Origin: Limnomonas spitsbergensis
Lineage: Eukaryota; Chlorophyta; Chlorophyceae; Chlamydomonadales
Assembly (NCBI GenBank): GCA_037349105.1
Contig: JAYJMM010000109.1
Span: 3,366,001 to 3,430,000 of the forward strand
Reading direction: 5' to 3'
Length of the DNA stretch: 64,000 bases
The position numbers and the translations under genes were made by a program. Positions 54,506 through 64,000 of the stretch are shown piece by piece (position 1 is the first letter of the stretch; each line of letters begins with the position of its first letter). The notes under the pieces were generated by a model. It did no database searches. It saw nothing but the letters and a program-made list of their open reading frames with translations, and was not told the DNA's origin.

Positions 54506-57500
54506 ATGGATAAGGAGAACTGCGAGTTAGCCTGCGGGCTTGTTTCCCGCTCTTACATCTCCCAGGGTCAGCAGGCACTGGCACGACGGCATCGCCAGGT
54601 CAAGGCCCTACTTTCGTCAAGAAGGTGCGACGCTGAATCCCTCAACAGCTGTGCAGGCCTAAGCGCCTGTGCGGCAACCGCAATGTATGTTCCTGAATGG
54701 CTCCATTGATTGTGGCAGCTGTAACCCCTGTATTTTTGGCGTCCACCAGGTTGCCTGAACATGGATGGGACGAAGCTTCAATAGAGATGTTCATCCAGGT
54801 GAAGGATGGTCTAAGCTGTGTAACTCAGCCTGTTTGGTCTAGATAGCTAGAGGTCAAAACTGCTCAAAGTGAGCTGCTCTTTAATCCCACCCCTCATGCC
54901 GGCAGGACCTGGCCATGATGGACAGCAACAACTTTTTAGACAATGTCGGCATTGGTGAGCGTGAGGCTAGGGTGGCATGCCCTCTGGTGTCCCGACGGCA
55001 TCACCACCTGGCGCATGGAATTGGCCGTTCCGGGGATGTAGCAGCGGAGCAACCAAAGGTAAGCAGAATCAAAATTGTTGACAGGAAATGTGCTGTGCAG
55101 AGGGCCCTACTCGCTGGATCGCTCGCATTTCTTCGATTCAAGTTAGGATGATCTGATACCACTGTCAGCTGCACTGTGCGTCCGAGCTCGGAAGGTCCTG
55201 CCTGCTTAGATCTTTAAGCTTGAACGCTCCTGACTGCCTTACGGTAATCTCCACCCTATTTACCAGGCTGCAGGCTCGTCACTCCTGGCCAAGCTCACCA
55301 ATTGTCTGGCTCGCGATGCCCTGGAGCTGGCCGGGATGCTTGACCTGGGCGCAGTCACAGTGCTACCACTGGCAACAGGCATGGCACTCACACTCACTCT
55401 GCTGGCACTGCCGCCGCCTGCTCCGTCTCCAGAAGCAACAGCCGGCGGAGAAGCGGGACCGCGCTTTGTGCTTTGGTCGCGCATTGACCAGAAGACGTGC
55501 CTCAAGGCTATTTCTGCCGCAGGATTTCAACCCATTGTCATCGAGCTATTGAAGCAGGGTGATGAGCTGGTGACAGATGTGCAGGTGGGTGACTGGGTGA
55601 GTGGGTGGCAGTGCTGTTCTGATCGCATTGCAGCACCAGCTACGCTCGGCTGATGCTCCCTGGTACAGCATGCCCTGTTGCTAGGGCTGCTTTAACCTGG
55701 TCATGGTTTGGTCCCAGTCGGCCCCATGGTGGCTGCTTGGCAGCTTCCCAATGGTGGCCAGGTGCGCGAACATGAAGCAGCAGTGGTGAGTCGTCTCTTG
55801 GACTCGTTTTAGCTTCGTCGATTTAAGGCCCCTTCTGGACCTCCAAAATCTAGTGTTTTATGCCATGCGGCCGGGTGCCTGGCAGCGATGGCCTCCACGC
55901 AGCTGTTACCAAGATTTCTGAAATCTACCTAGCAATCTTACCTACACACATCAACTGAACGCCCCGCAGGGCATCCGCGATAAGCTTGAGGAGTTGGGCG
56001 CTGAGCAGGTGGCTTGTGTCGTCACCACGACTAGCTGCTTTGCGCCTCGATCCCCAGATGATGTCGTGTCGATCGCGAAGCTGTGCGCGTCTGCAGGCGT
56101 GCCACACATCATCAACAATGCGTATGGCGTGCAAAGCGCTGCAATCTGTGCGCAGATCACGTCAGCATGGCGGAAAGGTGTGGAGACTGGAAAGAGGGAT
56201 ATGCATGCCTGAAGGGCATGGGTACCGAGTGGGAAGCCTTGTGCACTTCCGCATGCACAGCGTGAATAGGGAACTGTGACCTTCTGCACGTGCGTCCATC
56301 TGTTGTTTGTGCATGTGCTCCACTCTTTCAATGGCCGCCCAAGCGTGCCAACTGCTTTCAGCGAAACAAAATTGACGTCTCGCAGTATGACTGGCAGGGT
56401 GCGACATCTTTTGTGCCATGCACGGGGCAGAATAGCATGCATGTCTCACGAGCAAAGTAAAAGCTCACACTCAATCACATGTCAGGAGCTGCGCTTAGAT
56501 TCCGCCGAGTCATTCCCCTGACTTCTCACGGCGTTGCCCCTCAGGTCGAGTGGACGCTGTGGTTCAGAGCACGGACAAGAATTTCATGGTCCCAGTCGGC
56601 GGTGCGATCGTGGCGGCCGGCAAGCGGCTGCCTGGCCTGGTGGACTTGGTGAACAAGGTCTACCCGGGCAGGGCTGCAGTCAACGCTCACCTGGACCTGC
56701 TCATGACCTTGCTGCACTGGGGAGCGCAGGGATGGAAGCTGGTAAGCAAGAGAGCGGGGCGTGCATGCTTGCATGCATGATCGGGCTTGAATGAGCATGC
56801 GTGCACCGCGAGACCCCTCAGATAGCGTAATATTTCTCCGAGGGTTTCTCTACTTACGGGTGTTTTTATTGCAGTAGGATTTTGAGGGTCATGTTAATCT
56901 CTGGTGTTAATTGTTTTCTTTATGTTTTGTTTGGCCATGTTTGTTATGAGTTCCCTTGCTTTGGTACCAGCCATGGTTTGCGTTGTCAGAATGTCCTGGT
57001 CCATTACTGCAGGCACTGCAGCGCCGGGAAGAGCTGTATGCGTGCTTGCACAGCCATCTCACTGCGACTGCCACGGCTGTGGGGGAGAGGGTGCTGGACA
57101 CACCCAGCAACCCGATCTCCATAGCCATGACGCTGGACAGCTTGCAGCAAAAAAGTCAGGAAATGGCCGGGAGCTCGGATTTGGGCAACACAAGAGATCC
57201 CACCTTCCTTGGTAGCATGTTGTGGGCAAGGTGGGAAACAAAACGGGTGGAGCCTCCTGTTTCTATCGCATGGGGGCCTGTGGAGCCTTCGTTATGAGAT
57301 TGCTTGCTGTGTTGCTTGCACATTATTCAGATTCTCCAATTGTGAAAGGACCGCTCTGTTATGTGCGCAGGTGCATCTCTGGTACAAGAGTGGTACCCAA
57401 GGGTAAAAAACAAAATGTTGCGGGGCTGGAGTTTGATGGATATGGATCGCACCACAACGCCTACCCTCATGTGTACCTCACAGCTGCGGCAGCAATAGGG

Positions 57501-57581
57501 ACGCTACCCATGGAGTGTGAAGAGTTTGCCACCCGCTTAAAGAAGTCCTGTCTAGAGTATTTCAGCAAGCTGGCTAATTGA
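54506..57581 (+). CDS. SEPSECS: O-phosphoseryl-tRNA(Sec) selenium transferase
   Basis: This PLP enzyme converts phosphoserine on tRNA(Sec) to selenocysteine using selenophosphate, the last step of eukaryotic Sec synthesis. Eight exons join in phase to 490 codons (human protein about 500): 54506-54624, 54750-54798, 54906-55058, 55267-55584, 55970-56177, 56545-56741, 57013-57230 and 57371-57581. Family blocks are clear: [69 protein letters not shown], the Schiff-base Lys in [15 protein letters not shown] (Lys ~294), [14 protein letters not shown] and a terminal [13 protein letters not shown] block. A short dispersed repeat lies in intron 4 (55662-55722). The gene implies that the organism makes selenoproteins. 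Confidence 0.95.
55662..55722 (+). repeat. Short interspersed repeat, copy 2, in SEPSECS intron 4
   Basis: Shares GGTTTGGTCCCAGTCGGCCC and flanking scattered matches with 15467-15530. Confidence 0.45.
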
Positions 57582-58083
57582 ACTGAATGACCAAATGAGA
57601 GCCGCCCTGGTTCCTGGCAATATGACATGCTTTGAAGTCTGCCTGAGCCCCTGGTTATCATTAAGATTAGTGCCGTATGCTACCTTGAAGGTGCTTAGTT
57701 TAACGCCAATTTGGAGCTCTTCTTCAAACTCAGAGACTCGTGAAGCAGTCCCGAGACCAGTGAAGGCTAATAGACTATGGTCATCTATGCAATACGTTAT
57801 ATGTATGTAGGCTTTACCTCAGGGGCTTTACATCAGGGGCTACAGGTCTGGTTGTACCTACTTAACAGGCGAGTGGACTAATAATCTGTTATTATGAAAT
57901 GTGGCTTTTTTTGTACCGGTATGTTGTTACACCGGTAGCACTGACCAGGACAGATAATTGCATGCACATGCAACATCCAGGCTCCTGTCCTTCCTGGTGG
58001 GCGTATTGCGAAAACTCGCTTCGAAACACCTCCCTTGCTTCCTAGTACGAGTCGGGATCTGCAATACCCAGCGCCCTCATGCG
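57582..58083. other. Intergenic; likely SEPSECS 3' end and NEK promoter
   Basis: No ORF of note. The word TACCGGTATG and its relatives occur near 57915. Confidence 0.4.
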
Positions 58084-61000
58084 ATGCAGAATTATAAAGA
58101 TTTAAAGGCCGTCGGGCAGGGCCAGTTTGGCGTAAGTTAGCACGGGCAACTTCCTCGACTTCTCGTGTTTATTTACCTTGATGGCTGCGTCGATGACTTG
58201 GGACGCAGGTTGCATACAGTGCGCATAACAAGCTGGATGGGGAGCTCTACTGCATCAAAAGGATTCCCATGAAAGGAGTGCGTGCGGTACACTCTCTTAG
58301 ATTACGTGCGCATGAGTTCTGATTTTCATCCTTGCCGATTAATTTCAGGATGACCAGGCTAAGACGCTTGAGGAAGCCCAGGTACGATACTATTAAGCAA
58401 CGAGCAGCAGTGTAGCCTTCCCCTGATGTGTCATCTCTCACCTGTTCATGACGCATGCATGCAGCTGCTCGCCACACTGGATCATCCCAACATCATTGGC
58501 TACAAAGAATGCTTCATCGACACCGACGAAAGCCTGTGCATTGTCACTGCCTTTTGTGAGGAGGGCGATCTTTTTAATCGCATCCGGGAAAAGGAGAAGC
58601 TGGGTGCATTGTTTGACGAGGAGGAGATAATGGACATGTTTATTCAGGTATGAATGTATGATGCATGGATAGCAGAGCATGCATGTGGCATGGGACATGG
58701 TAGGGCTTTGAACATTGCCTGAACAGGCTTCTAAGTTCTAACCCAGGGCATGCTGCCATGATATCCATGCTGTGGAGGTGCCATGACCACTCCCTGCCAT
58801 GCTACCTGTCATACTGCCAGGGCCATGCTCCCTGCCATGCTGCCTGCCATGCTGCCAGGGCCATTCTGCCTGCCATGCTGCCTGTTATGCTGCCAGCGCC
58901 ATGCTGCCAGGACCATACTCCCTGCCATGCTGCCAGGGCCATGCTCCTTGCCATACTCCCTGCCATGCTGCCTGCCTTGCCCCCTGCCATGCTGCCATGC
59001 TGCCTGCCATGCTGCCATGCTGCCATGCCATGCTCCCTCCATGGATCCTGTAGATTGCTTCGTCACTCATGTACGTCCACTCCAAGAAAATCCTGCATCG
59101 AGACCTGAAGACTCAGAACATCTTCATAGCCAGGGGCAGCATAATGAAGCTTGGTGACTTTGGAATCGCGAAGGTGCTGGAAAAGACGGATTCATTCGCA
59201 ACCACAGTTACAGGCACTCCGTACTACATGTGAGTCAGTGATGCGGAGCTGCTGAAGGGGACAATCTGGGGTGACTGAAGCTGTATAACCTTCCAGAGGG
59301 TGACCCTGATTGCCTCCTATTTCTTTGCTGCATCTATATGTTTTGAAGGGCACTGGCACGCTGGGCCCATGAGGAATGCTACGATTGATGGACTGAGTCA
59401 CCGTCCCACTCATTCCTCTACGTGTCCTGTTGTAGGGCACCTGAGATTTGCAGCTCCCAGCCGTACACATTCAAATCTGACATCTGGTCTCTGGGCTGCG
59501 TGCTGTACGAGCTCTGCACACTCAAGTAAGTAGCAGGCCCCGGGCTAAACTCCTGATTTACCCCGGGATTCATCGATTCAGAATGAATGGCATTGTGTGT
59601 ATTGATTTTGAAATCGCAGCCGTGTGCAAGCCATACTGATATCTCCTTCTCAGCCCTACTGGGCAGACCTGGGCACAGCCATAGCCGGACCCTGAAAGCA
59701 CACATTATTGCACGATTCTTGCAGGCATGCCTTCGCGGCAGACAGCCTCCTGTCCTTGGTGTATCAGATCGTGAAGGGCAACTTCCCTCCAGTCAGGGCG
59801 CCTTACAGCCCTGGCCTCAGTGAGCTGGTCAACTCATTGTTAGTGAGGGATCCAAACTCAAGGCCAAACCTGCAGCAGGTGGGTTGGGTCTGGGAGAGGG
59901 GCAGCAAGGTCTTCAAATATCAACACTGAGCAGTATGTTTTCACACAGTCCAATAAGCTGATGCAGGACGGTAATTGTGCTCATCTACCCACAGCCACGT
60001 GCGTACTTCCTGGGCTCGGAACTGGAACATGTTGTGGTTGCCCCACAGCCACCTTGCTGCCGTCTGATCACTCCCACTGGCAGGTATTTCAAATGCCGTA
60101 CGTACAGGACCAAGTGCACAGATATCATAAGCAGGAAAGGAAGCGGGCAGGACGGGCAGTTGCAGGCGCCACTAGGCGGCGGCAAGTGGCGGACGAGTTA
60201 AAGATCGATGCTCGGAACATGGCGCCCGACCCAGTGAGTGCTGCTGCAATGAGCGCGTGGGTCAGCTGAGGATGTGTTTTTGCCCTTGCTGCTGCATGCC
60301 ACTGGTTGTGAGGTGGCAACGACCCTGCCATCTGGTTGCAGGGCAGGCAGTCCAGGCAAAATCCCAAGTGAATGAGTCAGTATTAACACTTTTTATCATC
60401 CCTGCAAATGTTCAGCTATGGGAGTCGATGACACCAGCGGAAAAGATGAAGAAGCGACGCGCGGTTGAGGCAGAGAGAAGAAAGCTTGATCTCCAGCTGG
60501 CAACTATGACCATCAGCAAAGAGCGGGTCAAGGGACCCAGCCAGAAGGTAAAAAGGCTCAGGGCCTGGGGATGCATGTGTTTTCTTTACTGGAACCTGGA
60601 GAAATTTGCAAATGCAAGCCTTTTTGGCGCAAAGTTGAGAAAGGGGGGGGGGGGTGATACTGCGATGTTTGGCACCACATTTCTGCTTGTTTTGTGTAGC
60701 TGTGTACAACAAGGTCACAGTCGAAACTGAGGTGCATGATGCATGAACTGCAGATTAACAAGCTTTTGCAAGGCACTGCATAACAATCTTGTCCGTTTGT
60801 CAGCCCAACCTGACCCCCTTGATTGCCATGCATGTGGACAGGTCCGTCCATCAGACCCCTGGGACGACAGCACCATGTCAGGCTCACAAGCACACAGACA
60901 AGGCAAGTGCCTCTTTTGATCTCTCATGTTGTCATGTTGATGACGAAGTTGTACCGTTAGCTGTCGAGGCTAATTGAAGCCTCTTTCATCCTTGCGCTGG

Positions 61001-63493
61001 CTGTGACCACAGGCATGGGCGCTGGAGGCGGCACAATGAACTTGAGGACGATGCCAAGCAACGGTGCCTCTGCCGATTCTCAGGCAAATGCAGGGGATCG
61101 GCAGTGGACTGCGGCACCTGGGAGCTCCTACGCCAACTATGACGGCCGGAGAGCCGGTGGGTCAAATGTTCCATTCCTCGCCACCGCACTACTTGTTTTT
61201 CTCCTGGGCAAGACAGGCTCATTCAAACGAAGACTAAGTTTCGATGTGTGCTTGTTCTTTGGATCCCCGCTGGCAGGTGGCGGCAATGATACCATGCTCA
61301 TGGGGAGTGTACAGCCGGGGCTGGACACGAATGGGATGGGAGGCAACTCTATGGTCAACATGGGAACGGTCAACCTAGGTAGGTCCCACTTGAGATCCGG
61401 TGTCTGACTTGAGATCCGGTGTCTGACTTGAGATGCGGTGTCTGACTTGAGATCCGGTGTCTGACTTGCGATCCGGTGTCTGACTTGAGATCCGGTGTCT
61501 GACTCGCGATCCGGTGTCTGACTTGAGATCCGGTGTCTGACTTGAGATGCGGTGTCTGACTTGAGATCCGGTGTCTGACTCGCGATCCGGTGTCTGACTT
61601 GAGATCCGGTGTCTGACTCGCGATCCGGTGTCTGACTTGAGATCCGGTGTCTGACTCGCGATCCGGTGTCTGACTAAAGATCCGGTGTCTGACTCGCGAT
61701 TCGGTGTCTGACTTGAAATCCGGTGTCTGACTTGAGATGCGGTGTCTGACTTGAGATCCGGTGTCTGACTCTCGATCCGGTGTCTGACTAGAGAGCCGGT
61801 GTCTGACTTGAGATCCGGTGTCTGACTTGAGATGCGGTGTCTGACTTGAGATCCGGTGTCTGACTTCAGATCCGGTGTCTGACTTGAGATCCGGTGTCTG
61901 ACTTGAGATCCGGTGTCTGACTCGCGATCCGGTGTCTGACTTGAGATCCGGTGTCTGACTTGAGATGCGGTGTCTGACTTGAGATCCGGTGTCTGACTTC
62001 AGATCCGGTGTCTGACTTGAGACCCGGTGTCTGACTTCAGATCCGGTGTCTGACTTGAGATCCGGTGTCTGACTTGAGGTCCGGTGTCTGAACCAGTGTT
62101 GGACTAGGTCAGGCAGCCCTTGGGCTCTCATCACAATTGTTTTACCTACTCGCATATCTGCACACTGGTCTGGTGACAATGCCCCCAAGAATTCCCCTGC
62201 TTATAATGGGATTGCAGCTTAGTGGGCCGACCTGCTGTTATACCTCTGCTGAAGCTTCAGCTTGGTCCCTGGTCCCTGAGCATACCTGGTCCCCCCTCTC
62301 TGCCGCCCCAGGGCTACCCGCGATGGGTATGAAGCGCGCCCCCGCTCCTTCCAGCAGCCAGTCACAGACAACTACACCCTTGAACACGCCACCAGGAGTA
62401 AGGTGAGGTAATTATATACAGATTGTCTTGGAGTGAAGGCATGTTTCAGCCCTCGTATTATCTACAGCTGTGGCGGCACTTGGCAGCTGCATCAGGCCAC
62501 ACACTCATTCATCAACGCCCTCATTGGACCATGGATTGGCCTTGCACAGGTTCAGCAGTGCACAGGCAACGCCACGCAAGAGCGAAGACTATGAGAGCGA
62601 CTACGCCTCTGAATATGAAAGCGACTTCGAGGACGAGGATGGTGCAAATGGTATCGTGAGCCAGAGAATGCAGATAGTCAACAACGTCGCAGGTGCGCTC
62701 CTTCCCCCTCCGCCTTGTCATGCTTTATACATAGGGCTGACTGAAAGTAAAGGGTGTCCATATACACGTATCAGCTGTATACACTTATGAATGTATGTCA
62801 TATATTACCCCCAGTTTTTTTGCTCTGTCAAGAGACCACGTCACACTTCCAAACCAATTTCAGACTGTGCCTAGTGCACAACTTAACTATGCCATACAAA
62901 CGAACGTGGGTTGGATTTGAGGCATCATCTGGCTATTTATTCATCATACATCCATCAGTTATTTAATGATTTTGTTTGTCTGGTTGAGGCTGGTGAGGAT
63001 TGGCTCAGGTTACTGGCAGGATACTGAATATTTTGGCCTCGTTGCAGAGTTGGGACGGACTGGTGGATCCCCGTATGGCTTGATGGATACAGCTCAGGAG
63101 AGAGTTGGAAACTCAATAAAGAGCAACAAGGCGCAGGTAAGGAAGGCAGTCAAGGGTTCAATAATGCCTGCATTACGAAATGGTCCATGGTCATGCCTGG
63201 TAACATGGGTCAGACAGCTTCTGTTGGAGATCATCCCTTCTTTTCCTTTCATGCATGGCCAAATATGCCTGTCCACCTTCTTGCTCATGCAGGTCCTGCG
63301 AGAGAAGTGCCAGGTTGAACTGCAACACCACTTTGGCGAGGTGTACACATACCTGCGACGCGCTCGCACGGCTGAAAACCCCCCTCAGGAGCGGGAGGTG
63401 CAGCGGCACCTGCTCGACCTGGTGGGAGACAAGCTCATGCCTGCCTGCTATATGGTGGACCAGCTCGTGTTCCAGGAGAGCATGTGGTCGTAA
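58084..63493 (+). CDS. NIMA-related protein kinase (NEK family)
   Basis: Serine/threonine kinases of this family act in mitosis and in cilia or flagella. Exons 1-9 join in phase: 58084-58131, 58209-58277, 58349-58381, 58465-58647, 59054-59229, 59436-59525, 59725-59878, 60084-60233 and 60416-60547. Kinase landmarks are the glycine loop [22 protein letters not shown] (Asp ~128), GDFGIAK (Asp ~146), [17 protein letters not shown] and RPNLQQV, after which a basic helix follows (RYHKQERKR). Later exons are approximate: 60804-60902 (uncertain, possibly GC donor), 61013-61156, 61278-61378, 62310-62402, 62547-62691 (acidic, [19 protein letters not shown]), 63048-63136 and 63294-63493 ([33 protein letters not shown]). 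The C-terminal helix block occurs in other algal NEKs. The first ATG at 58079 is out of frame. Confidence 0.92.
58760..59045. repeat. CCATGCTGCCTG minisatellite in NEK intron 4
   Basis: Words CCATGCTGCCTG, CCATGCTGCCAGGG and CCATACTCCCTG repeat roughly every 11-15 bp up to the acceptor of exon 5 at 59053. ORFs in both strands here arise from the repeat. Confidence 0.85.
61385..62095. repeat. 19-bp minisatellite (ACTTGAGATCCGGTGTCTG), ~37 copies, in a NEK intron
   Basis: Copies differ at a few positions (TTGAG/TCGCG/TTCAG; TCCGG/TGCGG), and CGGTGTCTGAC is nearly constant. Phase is kept throughout. The array begins right after donor GTAGGT of the exon ending at 61378. Confidence 0.95.
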
Positions 63494-63792
63494 CGTTTAC
63501 TTCATTTAGGGTTAAGGGTTTAGGCTTATATCTCTGTTTACCTGCGCTAGATGTAGCTGAATTTGAACTCCTGGCACAGTGCTGATGCACCATTACATTT
63601 TCTGTCCCTACGTGAGGACGCTATGTACATTGTCACTGCTTATAATGCCACGTTCTGTTAACATGTACATTTCGGAGCTAGAAAAGCATAACACTTTTTA
63701 AGAAGTATGTCGTCCGAAATAGCACCTGGTTTTGGACCTAGGCCCTTATCACTTTATCAGGCTAGAGAATTCAAATTTAACATCACTGCTAA
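63494..63792. other. Tail-to-tail intergenic region
   Basis: No ORF seen. It lies between the NEK stop and the minus-strand gene end at the right edge. Confidence 0.4.
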
Positions 63793-64000
63793 TCACATTT
63801 CTACCATAAGCTCGACTGTCTGGACGCCCCTCCCTGCCACTGCTGCGTGAAGCACAAACTGGGATTTAGGCTCTACCGCGTCAGTACCCTCCATGTCGCC
63901 TGGCCACACAAGTGCATCAGCCCGCAGCAGAGATATCGTAGAAGGCTCCAGAACCTCGGTTGTGACAGAATCCAGTAGCTCCAAGGAGACATCAGCAGCC
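63793..64000 (-). CDS. 3' end of a minus-strand gene, partial, family unknown
   Basis: The frame is open to the window edge and ends with a stop at 63793. It has balanced composition (LRADALVWPGDMEGTDAV; VGRGVQTVELMVEM-like tail). No domain can be assigned from this piece. Confidence 0.45.
   Translation of the reverse strand, partial: AADVSLELLDSVTTEVLEPSTISLLRADALVWPGDMEGTDAVEPKSQFVLHAAVAGRGVQTVELMVEM

Noticed and set aside
56570..56610. Third copy of the short dispersed repeat (GGTCCCAGTCGGC)
   Set aside because: It lies in the conserved FMVPVGG coding block of SEPSECS; the match is probably chance.
58760..59085. Met/Pro/Cys- and Gly/Ser/Met-rich ORFs on both strands
   Set aside because: Produced by the CCATGCTGCC repeat in NEK intron 4.
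61385..62095. CRISPR array
   Set aside because: The repeats are contiguous with no unique spacers, and the context is a eukaryotic intron.
61370..62188. 272-codon minus-strand ORF with a 19-residue repeat
   Set aside because: It arises because the 19-bp array has no stop in this frame; it lies in an intron of the NEK gene.

Overview
The window looks like nuclear DNA of a green alga (chlorophyte or close relative). Genes are split by many short GT-AG introns, with at least one GC-AG intron. Intergenic DNA and introns carry many minisatellites, including one built on the plant-type telomere word TTTAGGG. Recognisable proteins have plant or algal relatives: ureidoglycolate amidohydrolase, a Pro/Ser-rich secreted wall-type protein, O-phosphoseryl-tRNA(Sec) selenium transferase and a NIMA-related kinase. 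All calls come from reading translations, splice signals and repeats by eye; no search was run.

Left part (1-28 kb) is repeat-rich. From left to right it holds: a Gag-like ORF series running off the left edge (minus strand); a satellite with a ~187-bp period; a three-exon minus-strand gene remnant with a Gcr1-like domain and an HMG box; two decayed Tc1/mariner-type transposase copies; a truncated copia-like 5' end; and a 985-bp non-autonomous DNA transposon with matching terminal inverted repeats and a 10-bp target duplication. Next comes a minus-strand gene for a secreted protein (signal peptide, globular region, long Pro/Ser linker, Ig-like domain; ~22.2 to ~14-16 kb). One of its introns holds a 53-bp telomere-word minisatellite. 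At 22.8-25.5 kb lies a decayed multi-exon Crypton-type tyrosine recombinase. It carries the Pro/Gln/Gly-rich tail that also precedes the Gcr1/HMG remnant at 7 kb, so the two loci look like complementary halves of one element family.

Right part (28-64 kb) is ordinary and gene-dense. It contains a lipid phosphate phosphatase (+, 297 codons, seven exons), a large helical-repeat protein of unidentified family (-), ureidoglycolate amidohydrolase (+, 13 exons, 444 codons), a divergent SMC ATPase (-) with a Shg1/BOD1-like module just upstream and possibly fused to it, a 222-residue single-pass membrane protein (+), SEPSECS (+, eight exons, 490 codons), a NEK-family kinase (+), and the 3' end of a minus-strand gene at the right edge. 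Two head-to-head pairs share short intergenic regions (~230 and ~266 bp), and the other neighbours are mostly tail-to-tail.

The most unusual points are the Crypton family with Gcr1-like and HMG-box modules, the 985-bp transposon with clear ends, an inverted copy of a coding exon inside the next intron of the amidohydrolase gene, a triplicated splice donor in the SMC gene, and the possible BOD1/Shg1-SMC fusion.
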